Position numbers and translations under genes: made by a program. DNA of 64,000 nt, taken from NCBI GenBank assembly GCA_944548615.1, contig OX155972.1, positions 3,027,625 through 3,091,624 of the forward strand, written 5' to 3'. Below are positions 21,487-32,550 of this stretch, in pieces (the stretch's first letter is position 1; every line of letters starts with the position of its first letter). Below the pieces are notes generated by a model. It made no database searches and was not told where the DNA came from. It saw only the letters and a program-made list of their open reading frames with translations. Origin of the DNA: Micropterix aruncella. Taxonomy: Eukaryota; Arthropoda; Insecta; Lepidoptera; Micropterigidae.

Positions 21487-24112
21487 TTAACACGTTCAAC
21501 GCCGTATCGGACAATGGTGGGTGACACTCTTTACTCTTATGGAGGCAGTTGACAAACATAGATTTTGCCAAATTTCATCGACGTATTTTTTGTGGTAAAT
21601 ATATAGATTTAGTACCAAAATATGTGGTCTATTTACCCCGGCTTCGTGTTATTACTTTTTACTCAGTTATTGAGCGTCGCAAACCATTGTCCGACGCGGC
21701 CTCCTCGGGGGAAAAACCGAAAATCCGTTGCATAGCGCCGTGCGGTCTCGGTGTCACCCACCCGCCGCGCGCCTCTGACTCGCGCATTCGCATCCCCGCT
21801 TGGGCTCCGATCAGTAGTGACTTCCGTCGCCGTGTGTTTGAGACGTGCGCGTAGTGGTAACAAGTATTGTTTTTACGAGTTTTCATCATCATGATCGACT
21901 TTGAAGACTTCGAAATAAGCCATGAAGACTTGACGCAAATGGATACTATAGAAATTAATTTCTTCAACCAAAGTCTCCATATAAGTTCTGATGAGGAAGA
22001 TAATATTCAACCCTGCCCATCAAGACGGCGTCGAGTTATCGTATCGGATAGTGAGACCAGTGATGCTGAAATTAATCGTAACATTCAAGATCTTGTGGAA
22101 TGTTCACCGCCCACAACATGGACAGATCCCAAAGGTAATCAACGGCATGTCATTGCTTTTACAGAATATCCTGGAATGCCGTTAAATTTACGCATGTTAA
22201 TGACAAACAAATCTCCAGTTGACTTCTATACGCTTTTGGTGACGGAAGATGTTTTCCAACAAATTGTCGATGCCACTAATGCTTTTGCAGTTGCTAAGAT
22301 AACAAATACGCAAAGAGCCACGAAGGCTGCACGCATTCGCAATTGGTCGCCAACTAACCTTGCTGAGATGAAAAAAAAATTTGGCTTGATTTTGTATATG
22401 GGTTTGGTTAAATTACCAAAAATATCCGATTATTGGTCTAGGGACGAAATCATGGGACAACAATTTCCACGAACCATAATGTCCCGTAACCGGTTCGAAT
22501 TGCTCCTGCAAATGCTCCATTTTTCACAAAGAGACGAAGACAATAGGATGGATCGACTACATCGCGTAAGAAACTTGTTGAATATCATGAATAACAATTT
22601 TAAGAAGAATTACACACCAGGCGAGGACTTATGTGTCGATGAAAGTGTGGTGCCATTTCGAGGACGTTTAATATTTCGCCAATACAACAAACAGAAGCGT
22701 CATAAGTACGGTATAAAACTGTTTAAATTGTGCACATTGCCAGGTTACACGTATAAAATTAGCATTTATGCTGGCAAACAGAACGACGAAGTCAACACTA
22801 CACCGGCGAATGTAGTAATGACATTATGCGAAGACCTGTTGAACAAAGGGCATACACTCTACACAGACAACTGGTACACTAGTGTCGGATTAGCTCGGGA
22901 ACTTTTAAAAAAAGAGACTCATCTTGTAGGGACTTTGAGAAAAAATAGAAAACGTTTTCCCAAAGTAGTGGTTTCTACCAAGTTGAAAAAGGGACAGTTC
23001 ATAGCCAAAGAGAGCGCTGATGGAATAACTGTTATGAGATGGAGGGACAAGCGCGATGTTCTAGTTTTATCTACGAAACATTCCACGCGTTTTGTAAGAG
23101 TGATGAAACACAACAAAGTGACCTCAAAGCCGGCAATTATTCTCGATTATAATAAAGCCAAGGGTGCTGTTGATTTATCTGATCAAATGTCAGCATACCA
23201 GACACCCCTGCGAAAGACCGTAAAATGGTATAAAAAAGTCGCGATAGATTTGATTTTGAATGTGGCTGTTGTAAATTCTTTAATTCTCTATAAGAGCGTC
23301 ACCAAAAAAAGTATTCCAATTGTTGACTTCAGAAAGGAAATCATGAAAAGTTTACTGGCTGAAGATATACTATCTGAAGTTCCTCCGCCAAGACCAAAAC
23401 GAGAAAAACACGAGCTGGCGAAAAAAGAGGGAAAGTCTAAAGAAGTCCGACGTCAGTGCCAACAATGCTACAAGGAGAACATGGCTACCCAAGGACGTTT
23501 AGTGGCTAGAAATAAAACCAAAAAAGTCACTACTTTTTGTGAAAGTTGTCCGAACAAACCATTTCTTTGTTTAGAATGCTTCATTAATGTTCATTATAAT
23601 CACAATAATATTAAAGATCACAATAATATAAAGATCAGTTAGAAGATAGTTTTTTATGTTAAACTTTTGATTGCAGCCATGAGTGTTATTACTATAATAT
23701 CATTAAAATTTAATAAATGGTTTGAATACTACATAATGGTGTGTTTTCTTAAAATATTTATAACGTTCTCATATTTAAAATCGTCTTTGTAAACATCTTT
23801 AAAGAGATAATTACATAGTACCACTCTCAGTAAAAGTTGCTGACCAGCAATAAATTTTTTTTTCTTGTAATCAGAATAGTTTGCAATAACCAACTAGTAT
23901 GGGGTAGGCTAGAGGGCCGTGCGGGTCCCTTTTCATACGATACAGCACGAGTTTCCTGTCCGTCGGCTTGCCATAGAGTTTTATAAACTCCTCTGACTCG
24001 CGGTCAACTGTGGTCGACGCGGCCCGAACGGGAGAGTTTGTTGTCGCCCAACTGTGGTCGTCACGGCTCGAATGGAATACCTATTTTTTATCATCGGCGT
24101 TCAACGTGTTAA
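21487..24112 (+). mobile_element. piggyBac element, apparently complete
   Basis: TTAA at 21487-21490 and 24109-24112 flank inverted ends CACGTTCAACGCCG (21491-21504) and CGGCGTTCAACGTG (24095-24108), 13 of 14 matching. Between them is a single intact transposase frame (21891-23642) and an AATAAA at 23712-23717. TTAA target duplication plus an inverted CACGTT end is diagnostic of piggyBac. The left 5' region is unusually CpG-rich (21690-21850). It sits antisense in the 17.4-kb SCAPER intron. Confidence 0.9.
21891..23642 (+). CDS. piggyBac transposase, intact
   Basis: 583 codons from the ATG at 21891 to TAG at 23640-23642; an in-frame TTG at 21867 is not a likely start. It catalyses cut-and-paste transposition at TTAA. 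The N-terminus is acidic (ISSDEEDNIQ) with a basic patch PSRRRRVIVSDSE. The DDD catalytic residues are in place: CVDESVVPFRGR (D250), LYTDNWYTSV (D326) and GAVDLSDQMSAYQT (D428, with D431 nearby). The C-terminus has a cysteine-rich cross-brace finger: C523-x2-C526, C550-x2-C553, C560-x2-C563, H568, H571. Length matches active piggyBac (about 590 residues). No frameshift or stop, so it may be functional or recently so. Confidence 0.92.
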   Translation: MIDFEDFEISHEDLTQMDTIEINFFNQSLHISSDEEDNIQPCPSRRRRVIVSDSETSDAEINRNIQDLVECSPPTTWTDPKGNQRHVIAFTEYPGMPLNLRMLMTNKSPVDFYTLLVTEDVFQQIVDATNAFAVAKITNTQRATKAARIRNWSPTNLAEMKKKFGLILYMGLVKLPKISDYWSRDEIMGQQFPRTIMSRNRFELLLQMLHFSQRDEDNRMDRLHRVRNLLNIMNNNFKKNYTPGEDLCVDESVVPFRGRLIFRQYNKQKRHKYGIKLFKLCTLPGYTYKISIYAGKQNDEVNTTPANVVMTLCEDLLNKGHTLYTDNWYTSVGLARELLKKETHLVGTLRKNRKRFPKVVVSTKLKKGQFIAKESADGITVMRWRDKRDVLVLSTKHSTRFVRVMKHNKVTSKPAIILDYNKAKGAVDLSDQMSAYQTPLRKTVKWYKKVAIDLILNVAVVNSLILYKSVTKKSIPIVDFRKEIMKSLLAEDILSEVPPPRPKREKHELAKKEGKSKEVRRQCQQCYKENMATQGRLVARNKTKKVTTFCESCPNKPFLCLECFINVHYNHNNIKDHNNIKIS

Positions 24113-25299
24113 TGGCAGGCAATAAGTTAAATTGCAGAATTTAGCTAAAATGGCACAATGACAAAAAATAAACACAATGAAAATATAGCAAAAGCTTTTC
24201 ACAAGAAATATAAAAGTTTAATAATGCGTTATTAAATGCACTTACGAGCATTTTACGAAAGTGAAATATTCTTCGTGTTGTGGCCAATATTTTTACGTAT
24301 TTGCTAGACGAAATGGAAAGAATCCCGACTCATTGAGCATTTTTTAAGGAATTCGACTGTCTCTATAGATTACAATCGATGCTTAAGCCAGTATTTGAGT
24401 AATGCTTGGCTAAGGAATGCTCAAGCGATCGACTATAGATTCGACTGTTAGTTTGTACCTAACGAAGGCGGAAGACACCTGCGCCTTCCTCTAGCCGCTA
24501 GCTAAGTCGTCGCTCCCCTACATGTTATATTGTTTTCCTACAAAATTTCACACGGTTTCTTACCCTTATAATCGATCGTTAGCTAATTAATTACGCTACC
24601 CTCATGTTTATTGCTGACGGACATTGGTCTCCTTATTAACGACTTTGCACACGTGCACTTTTGGAATTTCGTATAGAGCAAGCGCGGTGCCCAACTGCTC
24701 TTTGCTCAACTTTATCCATTTTGAAAAATCAGACTGAAAGGACAATGGTCATTTTTGTGTGAAAGGTGTAACTAAGGACTTATAACAATTAATTGTGCTT
24801 GTGTAAAGAAGTAATAATATAAAAGTTCACCTTATTAATACATCGTATTGGAATTATACACATCCGAAGTGTTGTATATATGGATTATTTTGTGAAATAA
24901 ACTAGTTATTAAACCTTTTTAAATAGGGTTTATTATGGAGAACTAGCTATATCTTTAAAGTTGAAGTCGTTATTTGAATCAACAGTTTAAATAAAATCGA
25001 ATCGTAAGAAGACATCAATCGAGTCCAGTATCACAGCCAGAAATAAAAGAGGAAATCACATGATAACAGAACACATTCATAACAGAACAGAAAACAAACG
25101 GAACAGAACAACACAAATAGCGCGAATGACGGAGCATATCACAAAACAAAAAGCGCGAATGACGGAGCGTAGTATGAGCACCTGTTGAATGCGCTTCGGT
25201 TGAATAAGGAGATGCTTAAAGATATTACACTATTTTTATTCCACCCTTTGTTCATATGTATACTCTAGGTGCTCATTCTGTGAGAAAAGCTAGCTCTAA
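24113..25299. other. intron sequence, nothing recognised
   Basis: No convincing frame. A 17-bp string AGCGCGAATGACGGAGC occurs twice (about 25118 and 25151). Confidence 0.4.
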
Positions 25300-25626
25300 A
25301 ATTACATATTTTTGTACATTACATTTGATGGTCCTTATCGTAGAATTGTTCCATGGGAATCAAATATCCCAAAAGACTACGAGTACAAATTAAATAAATA
25401 CCATGATCTTGCAAATGCCGTAACCCGGAACGGCTTCACTGTTCACCTTCACGCGGTGGAAGTAGGCGCTCGTGGCCTGCCAGCTAAATCTTTGTTTCAC
25501 CTTTTTAAAGATCTCGGTCTCTCCAGGAAAATAATCAACTCCTTTCTAGAAAAAATATCTAAAACCGCGATTTCTGCATCTCAAATTCTATGGCTTCGAA
25601 GGGGGAGTGAATGGGTGGTAAGGTGA
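25300..25626 (+). pseudogene. retroelement polyprotein C-terminal fragment
   Basis: The frame after a stop at 25297 reads FDGPYRRIVPWESNIPKDYE, then KLNKYHDLANAVTRNGFTV, AVEVGARGLPAKSL and LGLSRKIINSF. The VPWE..K..KY..L...VEVG.RG...SL pattern occurs at the C-terminus of certain animal retrotransposon polyproteins. The class cannot be set from this piece. No RT motif remains upstream. Confidence 0.5.
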
Positions 25627-25967
25627 ACGCTCACATGTGGCAAGACAGCTGTCCTAAACCTACCACAGCCGGTTCGTAAGTCCGGAATCCACTGCTCACC
25701 CCCCAGAAGTGTAAAAAAATAGTATTATGATGGGCCCGACTCCGGTCGGTAAATTCCATGGCAGCTCCGTTTGTATTTTATTGTTTTATTTATATGTTTG
25801 GTCGTTAGTTTGACGTGCGACGGAAGACGTCTCTTTTTGACGCGTCTTCTTCCATCGCCGCCACAAAGGATAGGTACTGACACGATAAATATCGGCAAGA
25901 AACTACGACATTGTTTGTTTGTTCAGAACACCACAGAACCCAAAACGAAGGAATGACAACGGCCCAG

Positions 25968-26190
25968 GAGAAAAATCTTACCTGCCACCCATACACTGAG
26001 AATCTATTTATCTCTGTCTTGCCTATTTACTGCGTCTTTTTCATCTATAAACTTGTTTAGACAACCCCAACCTAAATCAAATGGATTTATACGGCTCAGG
26101 CGCAAAATCTTACCTGACACCCGTACACTGATTATCTAAGTCTATCTTACTAATTGGCTGTTTCTCTTTCATCGATAAACTTATTTACCG
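25968..26190 (+). repeat. two-unit tandem repeat, about 120 bp
   Basis: AAAATCTTACCTGCCACCCA with CACTGAGAATCTA recurs as AAAATCTTACCTGACACCC with CACTGATTATCTA; each is followed by a TTTTTCATC/TCTTTCATC-ATAAACTT block. Confidence 0.65.
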
Positions 26191-26463
26191 CTTTAGCTTT
26201 CGCGATAACATAAAAGCACTCACTCGGTACTATGTAGTTATTTTTAATATTAATAGTTGATATTGATATAGGTATATAGTTTGTGATATTTTTTTATATA
26301 ATTTATCTAGGTATATACCTACTTTTATATAAATAAAATAAACAACTGAATTGCCTAAATAAATCAAAGTAAATAAGAGGTATGTAAATAAGAGTAAAAA
26401 GTAAAAGTAAATAAGAGTTTAAAAAAATCATTATTGAATATTTTTTTTGTAATTTCAAGGCTC

Positions 26464-27063
26464 TGTAACAGACCTTACGTCCATTACATGCGATCAACAA
26501 ATGCATCGATTTCCAGTGAAATACACTGACACAATTCAGCTATTATTTTAACCCGTGCAGCCATGAATCAGCACGATGAAACAATACTTTTACTCGGAAT
26601 ATTTTGGATTGCATCATTTATCGGCCTATATAAACGGGCGAAAAAGCAACCAAATTATCATTCCCCGAGTGATCACCTTCCCCCAAGGTTGCGACGGCAT
26701 ATTCGGCACTCTCTCTCACGAGTTAGGTCAACGAATCCGGCTCCTTGGTTTCCTTTTCTTATCCTCCCTAAGTCTCGAAGCATCAGTCTGTAATCCAACA
26801 GACTCGAGCCGTGCCCAGTACAAGATATTAGAAGCACACACACAATCCTCATCCGTATATCCTCGTAACCGCAGTCGCGCATCTGTACCCTGGCGTCAAC
26901 GTAAACTGTTCGGGAAGCGTTATAACTGGCAATATCAAACCTTCGATCAATAAATTCCTTCTACTTCATTCAAAACCGCCTTTTAATACGGAGATAACTC
27001 GTAAGTTGATACCACCACCTCACACCGAACAATTTGGAGTCTTGTGAGGGGTGGTCCCTCACA
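26464..27063 (+). mobile_element. solo LTR, BEL/Pao-like
   Basis: 600-bp block beginning TGTAACAG and ending CCCTCACA, flanked by GCTC at 26460-26463 and 27064-27067. TATATAAA at 26627-26634 and AATAAA at 26949-26954 fit LTR promoter and polyadenylation signals. No gag-pol lies next to it. Short frames inside are not meaningful. Its end resembles that of the weaker candidate at 2242-2859. Confidence 0.7.
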
Positions 27064-27284
27064 GCTCTATACATTTTTTCAGCCTTGTATTTCAGGTTAG
27101 TAGCATGGAATGAAATGTTACAATTGTAATAAGCTTTCGTTTGGTATATGTAGCAAAGTGTTACAAAGCCTTCACAAGTGGGAACGAAATTGCCAATTAT
27201 CTTTTCCTTTGTAGAATGGTAACTCTGGTAAAGTATAAAATAAAAGTAAACAAGTATTTTTTAAATAAGCTTTGCTTTCCAATA

Positions 27285-28350
27285 GGGAGTTCCAGTGGCA
27301 ATCTTCCGGATCCATTATCAGACTCTCGTCATCATGTGTAATTGGAAGTACTCAATACAACGAAACAAACGAGCCCAAACTCGACTATCGGAAACAAACG
27401 AGCCTAAACACTTTGTATCTGGGAGTTCCAGTAACTATCGCCCGGCCCCATCTTCAGGCCCTCGTCGTCATGTGCAATGGAAAGCTCTCATGATAACAAA
27501 ACATACTAGCCCAAGTTCGTGGGAGTTAATGGGCCCTTGTTGAGTTGGCCACGAAGACCCATTCTGTTCAGAGTTGGTCACACTCACGGGTCAACACCTA
27601 TCCGACGGCTTCCACGCATGAAGTGCGAGCCTGGGTAGGACTCTGGCCTTATGGTTAGTTTCTCCTGGGAATCAACCTTCTGGCGCTCCTGGACGGTCTG
27701 CGCACCGTGCGGCGTAAGCCAATCGACTGTGCACTCTGACTAACAGTCGGGGGAGTCTGGAAGCTGTACTGTTTCCTATAGAGCGGGGGTGGTTGCGGAC
27801 CTTACGGCGACTGCTCTTGAAACGACCTTTGGCTATCCGTTCCTGGGTGAACAGCCGGGCAAAGGACGCTGTGGTCCGCGATAGATTCGGTAAACACCGT
27901 TTCACCGATTCGTAAGGGAGAGGACCGCGCAAGCGACCTCGAACTCGTAACCAAACGAGTCATCTGGTCACAATTGGAAGTAAGGGCGTGAGTGTAGGCC
28001 CGCCGGGTAACACTCCTGGCTATCTCGCGGGTAAGGCGTTGGCCTCTTACGGGCTTGTGGCGTAGCTAGACGGTACACTGTTTTGTCCTCAAGTCTTCTG
28101 CGCTCACTTCAGGGAGATAGAACGACTAATCGTTAAAACTTCCTGAGGTGACGGGCTCGCCCGCTGTAGTCGACAACCCAAGTTACCCCAAATTCGCTTG
28201 TCCTACCATTTGTCAACAGGGAGTTCCAGTCCCTAAATCCCGGCTCCAACATCAAATCAGCTCGATTGTACAATAATATTGCATTGTCAGCGAACTTACA
28301 TAAGTATGGCAACCAGAAAAAGGTTGAAAACTAGTTTGCAATTTTTGAAA
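27285..28350 (+). repeat. three-unit tandem repeat (131-136 bp) split by a GC-rich insertion
   Basis: GGGAGTTCCAGT starts units at 27285, 27421 and 28219. Removing the 667-bp insertion (27510-28176) puts the third unit about 131 bp after the second, restoring the period. Confidence 0.7.
27518..28176 (-). mobile_element. GC-rich 0.66-kb interspersed repeat, full copy A
   Basis: 659 bp, markedly GC-rich against AT-rich surroundings. CCCAAGTT flanks it on both sides (27510-27517, 28177-28184). It is collinear with copies B (37980-38644) and C (31640-32311). It contains GCGCAAGCGACCTCGAACTC, TATCTCGCGGGTAAGGCGTT and ACTAACAGTCGGGGGAGTCT. No RT, transposase, terminal inverted repeat or poly-A tail was recognised. 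Strand is set to match copy C. Confidence 0.8.
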
Positions 28351-28419
28351 AGGACAACTTATACGAGCATTGTAAGTCAATATAAAGCTTGTAATAAAAG
28401 TGGCGCCATCCAAAGGTAA

Positions 28420-28455
28420 GAGAGAGAGAGAGGGGGGAGGGGGGGGGGGGGAGAA
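28420..28455 (+). repeat. GA/G simple repeat
   Basis: (GA)n running into G6 and then about G13; unstable homopurine tract. Confidence 0.8.
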
Positions 28456-28459
28456 TGCA

Positions 28460-28870
28460 GGTCAATGTGCCGGACATCGGTCGAATATTGTTTAATAGCG
28501 ATTAAGTCATATTAAGGAGAGACCCGTGAGGTGGTCTGCCAGTCCTCGGCTACTGAGTGGCAGCACGGTAGCCGATCCCCTCAATCCGACGCGCGACTGA
28601 CGTTAAGCTCTGCGGAATTTGCCAGGCGACAGGGGCGTATCTAACCTCAACTAATTTAACAATACGAATTGAAAGAAAAAACAGTAATATCGGTTCGCCA
28701 TTAAAGTAAAAGAAACGGCATAATTGAGGAGTATAATATTTCGTACATATATTATCTAGAAAAAGCTGTAATAGGCCAGCGGTAAAGTGTAATCTGAACG
28801 GACGACCACCCGTATTTATAGTCGAGTATCTGTTCAGTCAAATCAAATCATTTTTTAATTTTCTTAAAAG
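28460..28870. other. intron sequence, nothing recognised
   Basis: Includes a moderately GC-rich part (28520-28640) with no repeat partner seen by eye. Confidence 0.35.
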
Positions 28871-28874
28871 TACA

Positions 28875-29618
28875 TCTATACTAATATTATAAAGAGGTAA
28901 AGTTTATGAGGTTGCAAGAAGTAATCTCTAGATCTACTGAACCGATTTTGAAAATTCTTTTACCAATAGAAAGCCTCGTTATTTGTGAGTGTCATAGGCT
29001 ATCTATTAATCTGAAAAATTAAAAGACTTTTTTGTGGTAGTTGGATTTGCAAAGTCGGAGAAAAACGCGCGAATGAAAACGTTTCTTACGAACGCTGCTT
29101 TAAAGATGAGAGATATATGATTGAGTTCTGGAGAAAAGTTGTAGAGTTTGGTAATTAATGCCTACAAAAAAGTCAGCGACAGCATATGTCTAAATTTTAT
29201 ATTTAAGTCACAAAAAGTAGTTTTTATATTAAAAAAAATAATTTAAATCATTAGTTCATGTTTATTGGTCATATTAACAACGATTATGAATTCATATCAA
29301 AATTAGTAAATTTATCGTCTCAAGTGTTTAAAACAAAAGACTTTTCCCTATTACTGCATATAATTTTCCTTTAACTGCATAAATGGTTAAAGAGATAAGA
29401 CAACGACAAATAAAACACTTACAAGAAGACACTCACAAATAACGGTAATATAGTCAAATTGGCATGCAAATACATACATGCATATGCAGTAAAAGTAAAA
29501 CTTTTCTCTTGGCAGTCGGGAAATAAATCATAGCACTCAGTACTAACCGAACCACACTCATAATTTAATCACAGGTAAAAAGTTTTACCGCCCAACGAAG
29601 TGGGTACGGGTCAGCTAG
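28875..29618 (+). mobile_element. non-autonomous Helitron, complete
   Basis: Starts TCTATACTAATATTATAAAG after host A and ends GGTCAGCTAG before host T. CCGCCCAACGAAGTGGGTAC near the 3' end provides the family hairpin region. 744 bp, no coding capacity. Confidence 0.88.
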
Positions 29619-29624
29619 TATTAT

Positions 29625-30290
29625 ACTAGTACAAAACATTATTTTATCTGTGTTACCATGATTAAATTCTTCATTCTATTACCAATCAAAAGAAGAATGC
29701 TTATTCGTAATAAAATATCTAAAGTATAACCATTTAGGCAACCAAGCAATCAAGCAAACTTGATTGTAATATTGGAGTCCTGTCCACCCTAGAACGGGCT
29801 AGTCCCAGTTGGGTGACAGAAACAAATAAGCAAAAGGTTAAGGTTTTGCCATTCGGTTCCTGTTATTTTTGTAAGCTAATCAATGTTTTATAGTAATTAA
29901 TTCTTAAATAAATAAATAAATAAATTAGTTGATAATATTTAATTAAAATAATAAGTGTTATTGTCAAATGGATAAAATACATAGAGAAACATAAAATGGT
30001 AAAAATATCCTCATCATGTTGTGGTTATATTATTAAAAATTAAAAAAAATGTGATGAAAATAAAAAAAACAGTAATCGAAAGAAAGGTATTATATGAATT
30101 TATTACAATGATCATATAAATGAAAATCGAGTAAATACAGCGTTAATAATAACGAAAAAAAATGTCTATCGCGGACGATGGCGCTCTTTGCCCGTCTGTT
30201 CACACTGTATCGGGTGGCCAACGTGTCGTTTCAAGACTAGCTGATATTAGGTTAACAACCACCTCCGTTTCTTAGGAAATGTATATATCA
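29625..30290. other. AT-rich intron, nothing coding
   Basis: AAATA repeats near 29905-29925 look like a retroposon tail. A poly-C run lies at 30294-30308. No frame of interest. Confidence 0.4.
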
Positions 30291-30304
30291 TTCCCCCCCC
30301 CCCC

Positions 30305-30550
30305 CCCCTCTCCCCGTTAGTAGCCGAAGTGCACAGGCGATTGGCTTACGCTGTACTATGCGCAAGCCGCCCAGCAGCGCCTGAAGGCAATCCCCCAGCG
30401 GATCAGATCCACCTACCGTGACAGAAGTCCTCTCCGGGCATGACCCTTCACCCAGATGGAGGTTGAACCGTGAGTTGAGCCGACCAAAGATGAGCAGGTC
30501 ATATGGCTTAAGATGCACAGGAGCCGTTAGCTGCCAACCACAGCGACATT
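30305..30550 (+). repeat. GC-rich 0.66-kb family, diverged partial copy
   Basis: GCGATTGGCTTACGC, GCAAGCCGCCCAGCAGCGCC, GTGAGTTGAGCCGACC and GGAGCCGTTAGCTGCCAA follow the order of the 3' half of copy C. Confidence 0.6.
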
Positions 30551-30693
30551 AGCGTATTCGTCCGAATTTGTGAACGCCATATAAGACACAGCGATGCAGT
30601 ATTTCCATAATAATGTGCGGTTTAAATGCGGGCCTGGCCTTGTCCCGCGTCATCGTTCGCCTGCATAACGACTTGAACGCGTGGGATTTTGGA

Positions 30694-30767
30694 GACATTT
30701 ACTGCCGCCATATTACATGAGGCGCAACAATCTGTCACCGGACAGATTGATACTGACCAGTCAAAAT
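30694..30767 (+). repeat. 75-bp dispersed repeat, copy 1
   Basis: CTGCCGCCATATTACATGAG through GATTGATACTGACCAGTC is shared with 32551-32627. Confidence 0.75.
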
Positions 30768-30769
30768 AA

Positions 30770-31639
30770 TGTAATATTTTGAATGTAATATCATAAATTA
30801 CCTAAAAAATAAATTATCAAACTTTTATTTCTTTTGAAGAATAGCGTTTGACATCGTCCATTTATGCTTATTGATTTTTAAACGTTTTTGTCAAAATATT
30901 CGTAATTTTCGCGATGTCATCTCATTGACAGAGTAAAAAAACAAGCCGTGTCGCGCGTGTTCGCCATGTCGGTTGTTTTGATCGCGTTCGCGTACGCTAT
31001 TTTTATGGTGGTTTTCGTGATAACTTTGATTATTTGTATTTTTGCGCGATGTACGATTTACCTCGTACAGGTATTTTACTTATATTCGGTTTTAGCCCGC
31101 AACGGAATAATCTTCGGTGGCTGTATTATTTGGTTATTACTTACTCCGCTTTTTCCTAGGATTTTTGTTCGATGAAAATGGCTTCCTTCCAATAGGCGTA
31201 ATCAGTTTCACACCTGCACGGTCGAGAGTCTTCTTTTATTTATTGATTCACTGGCACTGGGAGATATTCAGGTATCGGTTTAAACAAACAATTAAAGCTT
31301 TTTTATAGCGAAATCGCTTGTCTATTCCTACTCTTAAACGTATTTTTCGATGATAATTTTGACTTAAACAGTGGTCTTTCGCGCGGAGGAATACTCCGCG
31401 CTTATGAAGGTAACGACCCGCGTGATCGCCTCCTATTTTAACACGCGATAAACGCACAAACATTACGGGCATAATAGGCAAAACTCAAAGCGTCGTTAAT
31501 TAGGAAGGGTCATTAAAATGTCGAAATAGAAGATTTTAGTTCAATACTAAAAAAAAAATCTAAAAACAATCCAAGAGCTACATAATAAACTGAAATACCA
31601 TCTAAATTCACAATAAAACCGAAGCATGACAACGCACAA
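30770..31639. other. intron sequence, no supported gene
   Basis: A 75-codon hydrophobic frame at 30948-31175 has no recognised family or splice borders. The rest has only short frames. Confidence 0.35.
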
Positions 31640-32311
31640 CTTGCGGTGTCAACTACAACGGGCGAGCCCGTCACCACAGGACGTTTTACCGATTTTCTCG
31701 TTCTGTCGCCCTGCAGTGAACGTAGAAGACTTTGGACAGAACAATTCAACGTCCAGCTACGTCACAACCCGCAAGAAGCCAACGCCTTTACCGCGAGATA
31801 GCCAGTAATGTTACCTGGCGGGCCGACACTCGCGCCCTTGCTTCTAATTTTGACCAGATTTCTCCGGTCTCTCGATTGGTTCCCAGTTCGAGGTCGCTTG
31901 CGCGGTCCTCTCCCTTACGAAGCGGTGAAACGGTGTACGCCGAGTCTATCGCGGACCAAGGCGTCCTTTGCCCGACTCCGAACCGGGATCGGATGGCCAA
32001 TGGTCATTTTAAGAGCAGTCGCCGTAAGGTAGGCAACCACCCCCGCTCTGTAGGAAACAATACAGTTCCCAGACTCCCCCGACTGTTAGTCGGAGAGCAC
32101 AGTCGATTGGCTTGCGCCGCTCGGTGCGCAGACCGTCCAGGAGCGCCAGAGGTTTGATTCCCGGGGGAGACTGGTTGACCCAGTGTCCTACCCAGGCTCG
32201 CACCCCATGCGTGGAGGCCATCGGATGGGTGTTGACCCGTGAGTGTGACCGACCCTGAAGACATGGGTCATCGTGGCCACCTCATCATGGGCCCGTTAGC
32301 TCCCAAACGCA
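31640..32311 (+). mobile_element. GC-rich 0.66-kb interspersed repeat, full copy C
   Basis: 672 bp flanked by a perfect 15-bp direct repeat CATGACAACGCACAA (31625-31639, 32312-32326). It begins CTTGCGGTGTCAACTAC and ends GGGCCCGTTAGCTCCCAAAC. A 141-codon frame (31732-32157) is partly shared with copies A and B in the stretch HFKSSRRKVGNHPRSVGN, but it is interrupted in the others. A long, variable target duplication suggests target-primed retroposition. Confidence 0.85.
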
Positions 32312-32550
32312 CATGACAACGCACAAGTGAAATTGGCTTGACGTTTCGAAGTTATAATTAATTGGAGGTGTTCCGATACTTGACACTTAACCACTGCTTA
32401 AGTATCACTCGCCATCCTGGACTCGACTATAAAACGAATACTGATGCTCAGGTATGACTTAAGAATCGATCAGTACTGAAGTATTGACCAATAATCGACT
32501 ATAAACTCGTGTTTAAATCTGATCTATATTTTAATAGATACCGACTCAGC

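Noticed and set aside
21549..21854. Frames on both strands in the CpG-rich piggyBac 5' region
   Set aside because: Lie in the probable 5' UTR; no family similarity; GC-rich sequence has few stops.
26563..26953. Two overlapping plus frames after an ATG
   Set aside because: Within the solo LTR; frames overlap each other and match no family.
27285..28350. CRISPR-like array
   Set aside because: Units of about 133 bp are degenerate throughout with no conserved-repeat/unique-spacer pattern, and the context is eukaryotic.
30948..31175. 75-codon hydrophobic frame resembling a small membrane protein
   Set aside because: No splice borders, no start context support and no recognised family; hydrophobic content follows from T-rich sequence.
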